A stretch of 64,000 bases of DNA, from NCBI GenBank assembly GCA_928724745.1, contig CAKMXJ010000015.1:1-64000 (forward strand). The letters are read 5' to 3'. Position 1 is the first letter of the stretch. The number at the start of each line of letters is the position of its first letter. Below, in pieces: positions 9,720 through 19,658 of the stretch. Both the position numbers and the translations under genes were made by a program. The notes beneath the pieces are model-generated. The model made no database searches. It saw nothing but the letters and a program-made list of their open reading frames with translations, and was not told the DNA's origin. This stretch comes from Anthracocystis setariae. Its lineage: Eukaryota; Basidiomycota; Ustilaginomycetes; Ustilaginales; Ustilaginaceae.

Positions 9720-10078
9720 TGTTATGCTCCTGGGGTCTTAGAACCTCGGAACGTGGCGGTGCGTCTGTGTCGAGGCCAGGGGCGTGGTACCGGGTGTTGC
9801 TCCCGGGATCGTTGCCAGGATAGCGGAGCGGGTGAGCGGGAGATCGGGAGAAGGTCTGATATTTCCACCTACTAGAGTGAGTAAGCTAAAATACAATCGA
9901 CGTCCTGTCGTGAGTGTGGCGGGATCATTTCGTGAGATTATGTGGCCACCCGGATATCCCCCGGAAGATGCCGCAGTCTGTCCCGATCCTCAATCCGGGA
10001 CTTCATCGGGGGGAACTACCCCCGTCAATGTTAATACTGAAACCAAACACTAACTCTCCCGATATCCCAATCATAACA
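9720..10078 (-). repeat. 5' LTR of the gypsy element
   Basis: This 359-bp repeat is the partner of 1878-2236. It lies upstream of gag-pol in the direction of transcription. Reading minus, an AT-rich CATAATC segment lies about 40 nt upstream of the proposed transcript start near 9901. Confidence 0.95.
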
Positions 10079-11374
10079 CTGTGCAACCCACCTCGTACTT
10101 CCCAGTTGCACAGGCGCGTAACCCAAACTCGGCGGCCCAGCCCAACAGGACCGCACCGCTCTCGAAACAAGATCGGCCTATTTACCAGGCGCCCGACCGC
10201 TGACAGCGGTGACTGTGAAGTCATGATTGGAGATGTTGAGCAGTCTGCGTTGATGATGGGCGTAGAGATTTGAGTGAGATTGGTACAGAGAGGATGAGGA
10301 TGTGATGTCCTCTGCAGAACAGGCACCCATCTATATACCACTGGAGCCCGTCCAGCCAGCTCAGCGACGCCATTCAGTGTGCGTGACTCACAGACAATGA
10401 AGTACGGACAGAGCATGCACATGGCAGGACAGTCTGCCAGGCAAGCGCAAGTATATTTTTGCACACAACGGCTGTACTTGCCCCAGCACAAACAATGGCT
10501 GACCGTGGGAACAAAAGGGATCCTTGACTGGACGCATGCTGATAGGTTGGATAGGCATGTCACGCCATGGACAAGGACAAAGGGAGATGGTGTTGGCAAT
10601 GGCATTGTGTGGTGGTGAACAAAGGGATCCAGTCCGTACAAACCAACTGACAGTCTGAAAAACTGACGCACTGAAAAGCTGACGCCCTGAAAAGCTGACG
10701 CGCTGATCAATAGACTTGATCAATAGACTTGGTAGCCGTCTGACAGTCAGAGAAAATGAATGTGCTGGTCAATTGACATGCTGGCGGTCTGACAGACAGG
10801 AAAAAGGATTGCGTGCTGACCTGGAGTTGATGCACCCACGGATACGCTCACTGGATCTGTACTTTGGGCACGGCGCCAGTGTCAAAGTTGGATCTGTATG
10901 TCAGGCACTGGACCAGTCCTCCACTTTGACCATTGCCCAGCCAATTTCCTGGCAATTTTGACGCGTCCGTTGCCCGTAGCCCGTTGCTCCTGCTAAAATC
11001 TGGCGTTTGACGTTGCTGCACTGGAGCAGTGTAAAATTGGCTGTCCATTGGGGTGACGTACAAATGGCAAGCCCCACCATTTGGCAGGGAAATGGGCGAC
11101 GGATTTGACCATTGCGTGCAGCCGGCGCACCACGGCCTAGGGCTGGGGTTAGTCTTCGCAATCTTGCTCACGGCCGCTGCACTGATATGTGCGAAGATGG
11201 GCCTCTGCCACTCCGTTTGTAAGGGTTAAGGGTGGTAAAGTTGTAGCCCAGCCTTGCGGCAAGGTCTTGGTCAACTGTTCATTCGAGAAATCCGCAAAGG
11301 ATACATCGGTAGTCCAATCTAAGGAAGTGATTACAAAGACAAGGTTCTACACAAATGGATTCCGTATCTGGAGT
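10079..11374. other. Spacer between the retrotransposon and the MEL cluster
   Basis: No convincing gene is present. A 235-codon minus-strand frame (10710-10003) runs into the LTR and has no recognisable domain. The stretch holds the small tandem repeat described separately. It forms the left boundary of the MEL cluster. Confidence 0.45.
10655..10729. repeat. Compound minisatellite
   Basis: Three 16-bp units (CTGAAAA[AG]CTGACGC[ACG]) at 10655-10702 are followed by two exact 13-bp units (TGATCAATAGACT) at 10704-10729. Confidence 0.85.
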
Positions 11375-13024
11375 CTACAGCTTAGCTTCAGGATGATGCT
11401 CAACGGCGTTGGCTGCCGAACGACGCAGTTGAAAGATGACATCGTCGAGGATCGTATCGATGACTTTTGCGTCAAAGAAGCGCGAGTCAAAGTGAGCCTG
11501 GAGCGTCAGGATGCCAGCGAAACTCCACAAGGCGAAGCAGACTGTAGCGTCGGTCGTCCTTCCGCCCACAATGCCCTCGGTGAAGTAAAGATACTCGCCC
11601 TCAGGCTTCGAAGGCTTGAAATCAAAGGAAGCGCCGGCAGCAGTGTACAGTCGTTTAATCTTAACGTCGTTTTGAGATGTCAAGGTGGGAGGACAAACAG
11701 CTGGAGCATTCTCGCAGAGGGCAACGTACGGATCTGTACCTTCTTGTAGCTGCTTGACCGCGCTGTCAGAGATCATCAAAGCTACATCGTCACCTACTTG
11801 CTCCATTGCCGAGATGATGTGCGGCGAGTCAAGGAACTGCTCCTGCTTGGTACGGATGACCTTGGCAAGGGCAAACAGTTCGTCCTCGTTCAAGTCGCGC
11901 CCATGTTTTCTTGACCGGAGCTCTTCTGGCTCGACATAGGCAGAGCCAAGCGCAATGGCCATGTTGACCGGAGAGCGTGCGGTAAAGGTCTCTTGTGGGA
12001 ACCATCGACTGGCATGCGCAGAGTAGACGAGATTGGCGCCAGGAGTTTCACCTTGTTCGGATGTGCTCACTTTGCATCTACGATCGATGCTGTTTACAAG
12101 GCATGCATAGACAAACGAAGGGAGTGACGAGCCTTGCTTCTTGTACGCTCGATGAAGCATGAGGTGCTCGGTAGCACTAATGTTGCGCCTCAAGTTGAGC
12201 ATGGTGAGCGGCTGTCCGTCGACGGTTCCGAGGGTGTGTGCAGGATCGATGGCCGGGGTGTTGAATCGTGGGATGCCGATGGTTGGTTGAGCACCATTCG
12301 AGATGCGCTCCCCAAGTTTTTCTGATCCTGCTTCAATCTCTGCTGGACCCGGATTGACTTTGTCGGTATAGGCCGTGTTGAGACTTTGTGGAAGTTTGGG
12401 GATCAGACGTGTGAGATCTTCGGGCGCAAAGATCGCTTCCAGAGCTTGACGAGCGTCGTGAACCGTCTGGGTTAAGGCAGCGAGTCTGCCATCTAAGAGA
12501 GCCTGGACAATGGCGCAACCCTGGAAGATCAAGCGATGGCCGTTGACGACGTGAGAAGCGTTAAGGACAAGAGAAGGGCTTCCTTGCGATGGGTTGGCGA
12601 CCAGATAGGCACGGAACTGCTTGCCAGCAGGCTCTATGCGGTGGTTAGAAAGAAAGTCGACGAGCTGTTGAGAGGTGGTTCCATCTTCAACACAAATAGC
12701 AGTATCTTGAATCCATTGTTGTGCCTCTTCAACCGTCTGGATGGCACGGAAAGTTACGTGGTCAAGGTCAACAGAACCTTTGGGCGAAGCTGCGACGGAC
12801 CACATGCCAAGCTCGGGAAGGAAACCTCGCACGATCCAGAGCGCAAGACCAAAACGCCTTCGAAGGAGTTCTGGATCGACGTTGGTCTCGAACACCATGG
12901 ATACGGTGAGCTGAAAGTTGCCGTTCTGATAGTACTCGGCATAGTTGAGCATCTTTTCGATGCCAATGAGGCGCCTGCTGGCCAGAGTAGGGGAGACTTG
13001 CTTCCAGAGTCGATCGTCCGACAT
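11375..13024 (-). CDS. mac2: MEL acyltransferase Mac2-like
   Basis: A single 549-codon frame with its ATG at 13024. It resembles the fungal acyltransferases of mannosylerythritol lipid synthesis, which transfer a medium- or short-chain acyl group from acyl-CoA to the mannose of mannosylerythritol. The identification rests on its similarity in size and layout to the mac1-like gene in this window and its place beside emt1, matching the Ustilago maydis gene order as I recall it. The C-terminus is AKL, a canonical PTS1 peroxisomal import signal; peroxisomal location has been reported for MEL acyltransferases. The usual HxxxDG catalytic motif appears as SHVVNG (~residue 160), with Asn in place of Asp, which is odd. 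It is divergent from emt1 across a 3.2-kb intergenic region. Mac1 and Mac2 could be swapped in my naming. Confidence 0.82.
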   Translation of the reverse strand: MSDDRLWKQVSPTLASRRLIGIEKMLNYAEYYQNGNFQLTVSMVFETNVDPELLRRRFGLALWIVRGFLPELGMWSVAASPKGSVDLDHVTFRAIQTVEEAQQWIQDTAICVEDGTTSQQLVDFLSNHRIEPAGKQFRAYLVANPSQGSPSLVLNASHVVNGHRLIFQGCAIVQALLDGRLAALTQTVHDARQALEAIFAPEDLTRLIPKLPQSLNTAYTDKVNPGPAEIEAGSEKLGERISNGAQPTIGIPRFNTPAIDPAHTLGTVDGQPLTMLNLRRNISATEHLMLHRAYKKQGSSLPSFVYACLVNSIDRRCKVSTSEQGETPGANLVYSAHASRWFPQETFTARSPVNMAIALGSAYVEPEELRSRKHGRDLNEDELFALAKVIRTKQEQFLDSPHIISAMEQVGDDVALMISDSAVKQLQEGTDPYVALCENAPAVCPPTLTSQNDVKIKRLYTAAGASFDFKPSKPEGEYLYFTEGIVGGRTTDATVCFALWSFAGILTLQAHFDSRFFDAKVIDTILDDVIFQLRRSAANAVEHHPEAKL

Positions 13025-16000
13025 GGCTGCAGCAGTGATTTGGAGAGTCTAAGCGTACGGGGAACAAAGGAGGGTGTAGAGATGGTAGGGTAATTGTGGT
13101 GTATGAGGTGATGGCAGGGCCGAGGGATGTTGCCGAACGACGGGAACGACGGTGTCAAGGACGAGCTGATCTTTGTTAGCTGGCTTATAGCAGTCGAGTC
13201 AGATCTTGATCGATACGCTGCGACTTCAAACAAGCAGCAGTGTATTCCGGGGGATGAATGCAGGCGCACTGTAGCAGATCCTTCAAAGTCAAAGGACTGA
13301 AGGTCTGAGACCTAGCGTGTAAGTGTTGTCTCTCATCATACCACAGTGAGTTGTGCTGCGCTAGTCAATCTACCGTCAAAGAGTTTGGGGCGGCGGCGGC
13401 GGCGGGAGGAGGAGCGAGAGCGGTCAGATCGGCTGTGACTGGATGGACAGGGCGTATGGGCAAGTGCGCTTTGTCCGAGGCCATGCTGGACGCTTGTCAC
13501 GCAGTCAGACCAAGGTCATGGCAACGATGAATGCAATACAGATACATAGCTGCACCGCACTTGATCAGTAGCAAGCGAGGTGCGGAAGCATCAAACCAAG
13601 CAACTGTAAATCACAGACCTGTGGTGGAGCTGGTTTCAGACTCGGTTGTTGTACTGCACTGTAGTCCGTCTGGATTTTAGTGTGTCTTTCTTTGTCGGTT
13701 TAGAAATGACCGACAGACACCGAGTTGTGAAAGAACAATGCACGACCCTTGTCACTGCAGTTGAGAAGCGACAAGCAAGTCGTTGCACCAATTTGCCATG
13801 TGCGGTCGACCAGACTCCTCCTGCTGCTATTGCCGCTACTGCTGCTGCATCATCGTTAACCTGTTGATAAAGTCAGTTTCGGAAACTTAAGCTAGAAAAG
13901 CCGAGGGCGCTGCTAATGGTGTGACAGCGAAAGCCACTAGCCGCCGAGCTTGCTGTTAGAACCATAGTGACGCCCATCTAAATCCATGACAGTGATACTA
14001 CTCTAACGGAAATGGATCGATCAAGAGCGCCGTTGGATGCGCATGCTGAGACTAGTGCCAAAATTACGACCAAGCCTAATCCATCGAATCCGCTCTGATC
14101 TCATCTTCTCATCTGGTCGCCATCGCCATCCACTAGTGCAATACAAGACAATGCGATGCTGCACAAATCTGCACAGTTGTCAATTCGACCGTGTTCCGCT
14201 GCATGTACCCCAGACAAGGCCCTTGATACACATCCACCCTTACTACGCATTGGCCTTGCTTGATGGCAGGGCATCCAGGACGTTGTCACCGCTGCTAAAA
14301 TGGTTCCCTAGTTGTTGCTTCCATTTCAGAGCGATGAAACAGTGCATCCCAGAGCCGTTTCGCCTAACTCTACTCTAATTTCGGAGCTTCTATACCCTCG
14401 ATGCTTGCCTTCCACGGCTTGATGCGGCCCTCTGCTGTCATCGTTGAAAGATTGAAGCCACTTTTCCTCTGGAGATCAGAGTTAGGCCTCGAGAAACGAG
14501 CTAGCCCTGAAGCGGATTGGGCATGATTTGCCATCGATAGCGGCAGCAGCTACCACGAAGCGAAGGTTCATGGACTAAGATCCCAACAGCCACGAGTCTG
14601 CCAAGCGGAACAAACCAGCTCCACAGTGCATTGTAGCTTACAAGATCTAGCTATCACTGGCGTTGTTGCGAGCTCAGACTCGTTCCTTTGCCACTATGTC
14701 ATGCGATCGAGCGCACAAGCTGAAACACTCGTACATACTTGATCATCCAACCTCGCTACTTGAGCCGGTTCAAGACACTAGTCTAGCGGATTCGGCTTCT
14801 GATTGGGTCTCTGATTGTGATCGTGACTTGTATGATTGACCAACTGTATTGGCCTATCTGTGAAACGAGCACGTATCGAGTCGGCGAGGACGAAACCGGC
14901 GATGGCGGCCAACTCGCTTGCAAAAAAAACAAATCTGGGTGCGCTTTCCGGAGCATATTTTCGGATGGATGCACACCGCCAAGCGAGATTACTCGTTAGC
15001 TTGCAGCCTTAGCCTCGCAGTTGTCCTTCTTTCCGACAACAGGGCCAGCCATGCAGTACTGTACCGCTCAAGTCCAGTATTGTATAGGACCGTATAGTAC
15101 TGCACAGCATATTGCCAGACAAATTCCGAACGCGCCTCCATCTGACGGGACGCTAAGACACTTTGGAGCGCTCAGACACTCGGTGCAACGTACACTTTCA
15201 TCCCACCAGGGCCACCAGCGCTACTGCATCTTGGCCCCACCAGCTTATGTAGTACCGCCTGAGTCCATTCCTGTACCATGAATACATGTGTCAAGCTAAG
15301 TTGTCTGGGAATAAGATAGGACCCAATCTGCCCATGGGAATATCTGTTCGTCTTTCACGATCCATTTTTCCTGTCCAAAGGGCGGCCACGTTCGTCCATC
15401 GAACCAACTTGAACATCATCTCCTCGAGGTCTCAGCATATTCCTAAGTTGCAACGAGGCAGATCACGATCCGTATGCCCCAGCAGCTAGCTGCTCTCTTT
15501 TTGATTGTGGAGCCGCTCCTCTTTTCATTGTCAGCCGTGCCGGTCGGGCCAGTCGCATGTTTCATCTTTCGAGTAGGTTATCTATGTCGCACTAGTGTTT
15601 CCGGGTCTGACCACGCATTCACTTCCACAGTCTATCAGCTTCTGCGTGACCAATAGATCCTGTCAACTTGGATCTTCGCATGGGCGTTTGAGCCTCCTGC
15701 CCCTGTTTCGTTCAGTCAGTGCCAACTCATCTTGTTTGTACAGACGCAGTGAGTATGCGCGGGGCGCACTACTGTTCCCGCTACCTCCTGTTCATTGTTC
15801 TCATCCGCAAACGTTGTTTCTCGTGCCGACAATGAGAGCGGTGATCAAAGATGCCGAGTCGCTTGTCGATCCACAGCATCATCGAACATTCCTTTCCGAG
15901 CACCACAGCATCTTGTTTGGCGTCAGTCGCCAAATCTGCTTGCTTTAGTGGATTCTCGTATGCCCTGATCTCCTTCCTTATCTAGCAAGTCTTTCTCATG

Positions 16001-16205
16001 CGAAGCTACTTCCTTTTCATCAGACGCTTCCTTGATCCGTTCACATAAAACCAATCGCTTCTTCGTCAACCTTCAACCTTCTTTTCGCAAGGAACCAGTG
16101 CCTCCTAACCACCGCACCTCGGTCTCGTGCCTTCTTCAAGATCGTCCTTTGCTTTCCACCAACCTTTGCTTTTGTTCGCCCTTCGAGCACGCCTCCCATT
16201 TCATT
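13025..16205. other. Long divergent intergenic region between mac2 and emt1
   Basis: 3.2 kb without a supported gene; only short unconserved frames are present. It must hold the promoters of both mac2 (minus) and emt1 (plus). The final 200 bp before emt1 is pyrimidine-rich, as in many fungal leaders. I see no known binding motif that I can name. Confidence 0.5.
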
Positions 16206-18171
16206 ATGAAGGTCGCTTTGCTATCTATTCCGGCGCGAGGAGAGATCAATGTCCTTGTTGCCACCTGCTACGAGCTCGTTCGGCTCGGACATGATGTGAC
16301 CATCTTCACTGGTTCGTCATTCCGCGGCGCTATCGACAGCTTCCGAGACGAGCAGAACGATCCTGCCTTGCAAGCCAGGATCCACTTTTGCGATCTAGGT
16401 CGCCAGAAGGCTGTCGAGGATCTTACACGCGAAATCCAGGCTGCGCTCAAGGACATGCGAAAGGAGCCCGGTGACTACACTAGCATGGAAGCTCATCAGA
16501 CTGTAGCCCTCGTTCCACGCAGCCAGTTTCGTGAGGCTGCAACAAATGTTTGCAATCGCTTACTCGAGCTGGACCCTGATATGAGTAAGTCTTGCTTCAT
16601 CCATAACAGAAACGAAGACCAGCGTCCCGCCTTTTCCTTCCTTTCTGACACTCTTTCCTCCCACTCTTCCTTTGTCCATTGATACGATAGTTGTCGTCGA
16701 CGCCCTTTCGCCCACCGTTATTGCAGGAACACGCATGACCGGCCTACCTTTCATGTTTACGGTTCCGTGCTCCCCATCACTAACAGCGACCCGCAAGAAT
16801 CTGTTCGATCCGCACCCGATGGGAACTCGTAGAAGTCGCACCATCCTTGCAGCCATGGAAAACCTCAAGCTCACCGTTCGTGAGACGTACGGCAACTTGG
16901 TCAAGAAGGATCTCTACGCGCGGAGAGACGTCCTCAAGAATGACTTTGGTCTCGAGTCGATGGGTTTCAACGCAGACAGCGCCATCGTCCCACCTCTTTG
17001 GAAGGACCGCAACTGCTTGGGTGGTATCCACTTCAACACCCCGGGTCTGTGTGATGCGGTCCGTCAGCCTCACCAGATCACCTTTGTCGGTGCAGGTGTC
17101 ACTAGCGATCCCGAAAACCACGACGGCCATAACCACTCAGTGCCCTCCTCTCTCAAGAGCGCTACGGAATCCGTCACTGATGAACCTATCGTTTCACAGC
17201 CCTTGAGCAACGCCGAAGATCCCGATGTAACGTGGCTGGATGCCGCTCACAAGGCGGGACAGTCGGTCGTGTACCTGAACATGGGGAGCATGTTCTTGTG
17301 GACTGACAAGGAGGTGCGAGCGGCACTGCGAGCGTTCGATCGGCTGTATCGCGAGAGCAACGGCAAGGTCAAGCTTCTCTTTAAGCTCAACAAGCCCAAG
17401 CAGAGTCCCAACAGCCCAGGAGCAGCATCTCCTCTCGACAGCCCCACTAAGGCAGCTTCCGCCGAGCTGGATGAGAAGCGGCCTATTCTGGAATCGAGAA
17501 GACCTAGTGGCGCCTCGACTCTGGTAGCTGAGAAGCTGGGTGAGGCAATCAAGAACAACATCAAGTTTGGGCGCAAGACGGACGAAGAGAAGGGCTATTC
17601 GCAACACACGCTGTCCGAGTTTGAAGGACTAGAGTATGTGCGCTTCACACGATGGGTTGCTGATCAGCGACGTATTTACAAACACCCTGCGCTCAAGGTG
17701 GTCATTCACCACGGAGGTGGCAACTCATTCAACGAAGCGGTCCACTACGGACTTCCGCAGATGGTGCTTTCGCAATGGTTTGACACGCACGAGTACGCCA
17801 TCTTGGCTGAGAAGTTCGGCATTGGACTTCGAAGCAAGTATGCTCCGTACCTCAACGAAGACGACATGGTGGACAAGATGAAGCGCATGCTCTCTGGTGA
17901 AGAGGCTGAGCGAATTCGACGCAACACCAAGGTCTGGTCCACTCGAAGCCGAATTGCCGGTGGTGCACCTGCTGCTGCCAAGCTCATCGAGACACAGGCC
18001 ATGCTCTGCCACCAGCAAAAACAAGCTAAGCGTATCTTTACCACGCCAAAGATCAGCGTCGGCACGCTGGCAGAGGACATTTTGGGCCTTAAGGGCGAGA
18101 GCGACTTCACGCCGGAACTGCTCTCGAGCTCTGCTTCTACAGCCACTGCTGCTGCTGCTGCTGCATACTAA
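16206..18171 (+). CDS. emt1: Erythritol-mannosyltransferase Emt1-like (GT1 family)
   Basis: Two exons: 16206-16584 and 16691-18171, with a 106-nt GTAAGT..TAG intron (phase 1). They give about 619 residues joined as ..DPDM-IVVDALSP... The N-terminus (MKVALLSIPARGEINVLVA) and the C-terminal nucleotide-sugar site with HHGGGNSFNEA (~residue 480) are those of UGT-type family 1 glycosyltransferases. In MEL synthesis Emt1 transfers mannose from GDP-mannose to erythritol, giving mannosylerythritol, the first committed step. Placement between two acyltransferases and next to an MFS exporter supports this role. A stretch at ~370-430 is Ser/Pro-rich and poorly conserved-looking, probably a loop between the two Rossmann halves. 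The protein ends in an alanine run encoded by GCT repeats. Confidence 0.88.
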
Positions 18172-19658
18172 GATTGGGTTCTCGCCCTTGATCCGGAAGC
18201 TTGTCATTCTCTCGTCGTTCCTTTGCTTTTTACAGCTTTACCAAGACGATACACAGTCATTGTTAATCTTTCTCGCGAATCTCGCCATCATTACAGTCAC
18301 CCTGGGAATCATGATACCGTTTTTGAATCGAAACTTTCTGTGCCGCCCTGCTCACATTCCGTCATAACCTTGCGCGCTTGCTGAGAGGCTTTACAAGGTG
18401 CAACTCGTTCGCTTGCGGTGAAGCTTACAGCCTCCGTTATTGACTTGATCGTATCCTGGCGTTCTGCGTCGTTTCCAACGATCTCTCGCAATGGGATCGC
18501 GAAGTGGCACAATGGTACGTCTACCTGGGTATCGTCCGTCCGTACAAACAACAGAGCGAAGATCGTATCGAAGCTCGGCTACCACCAACAGAAGCGAGAG
18601 CCAAAATTAAAGGACATCCAGATTTTTGGGTGCGCTAGGCGAATCGGCTCTACTGTACCAAAGCACCATTTATTTGAACGTGCCCCTCTGAAAAAAAAAA
18701 AAAAAAAAAAAAAAAAAAACGAGGTCACCTCGCTTATAGATTTAGTCTGTCAATCTAAGCGCCCCGCAAATGCTCGCATAGTGGCTGAACTACAGTAGCT
18801 TGAGCAAGGCAGCGAAACCACAGCGAGCACAACCCAACTTCCTCTTCTTCCTACGATCGGCAAGCTCATTGACTCGGATAAGACCGGAAGCTCTTCGCAC
18901 GAGCAGCATTTGCCGTGCGGCTCCTAATCACTTTCAAACGATCCAATCCCTTTTCTTGAGAGCCGTCGAGCTTGTTTCTGCAGGAATTGCGTCGGCCACT
19001 CGGAGAAATGGCCAAGGCCAAGCTGCTGTAGATGGGATCCTCGCAAGTCTTGCCAAGCTCACCACAATGAGGTGGGATACGATGGTCACATTGTCGGCGG
19101 AGTAGCAAAAGGTAATTAGCTCTTGGCTTGCTGCTCGAGCTTGTTGTTGTATTGTCTGAGCCTAGCCTAGTTTCACCATTGAGAAAAAGTTGCAACTTCG
19201 TGCGGCTCGCCCTGCATTTCGGCTTGCAACGAACACGGATTTGGCCAGAAACGGCACGGTAGAGTACATGACGTTTGGAGGCAAAGTCCGTAAGAAGGAC
19301 ACTTGCCATCGCAACAAGGCAGCCAACTTCCCGCGCGGATCTTGCCGTCCCAAGCGCCTTCGTCCACGCTAGCGGCCGGGGTGCGTGCATCAAGTGACCT
19401 AGCCAAATGCAGTACAGTATGCTATCAAAACCTACTCTTGCAGTTGCACGCTCCTACTGCAAGGTGTTGAGCGACGAACCGTGTAACAGGGTCCAAGTTC
19501 TCCGTTGTGGGCCCGCCGTCCTTCAACCTTAGGCACCTCCACAAATTGTGTCCAACCGGACATCTTAGAACTTTGGTCTGTCCACAACGCCGTTCAACTT
19601 GACTCTGAGCAGCCTCCATCTCGACCATCCATCAACTCCCTCAAGCAAGCCCACAGCA
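18172..19658. other. Intergenic region emt1-mac1
   Basis: 1.5 kb with no supported gene. It contains a run of 29 A at 18691-18719. The mac1 promoter must lie in its right part. Confidence 0.5.
18691..18719. repeat. Poly(A) homopolymer, 29 nt
   Basis: Uninterrupted A run in the emt1-mac1 spacer, visible directly. No coding remnant or target duplication was seen beside it that would mark a retroposed copy. Confidence 0.95.

Larger units (their letters stand above)
1878..10078 (-). mobile_element. Full-length Ty3/gypsy chromovirus LTR retrotransposon (8.2 kb)
   Basis: Two 359-bp direct repeats bound the element. Each begins TGTTATG and ends CATAACA, a perfect 7-bp terminal inverted repeat. Transcription runs right to left: 5' LTR 9720-10078, primer-binding region just inside it, one Gag-Pol frame 9672-4795, then an antisense gene 2527-4443, a G-rich polypurine tract at 2240-2250, and the 3' LTR 1878-2236. 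The two LTRs differ at about 10 of 359 positions by my count, so the insertion is fairly recent but not brand new. The flanking pentamers (GTAGC left, CTGTG right) do not match, so I see no target-site duplication. A single fused Gag-Pol frame, a C-terminal chromodomain and apparent self-priming place it near the Tf1/sushi group of fungal chromoviruses. Confidence 0.95.

Noticed and set aside
10003..10710. 235-codon minus-strand frame
   Set aside because: It runs into the LTR, has no domain, and its start lies in a minisatellite. Probably chance.
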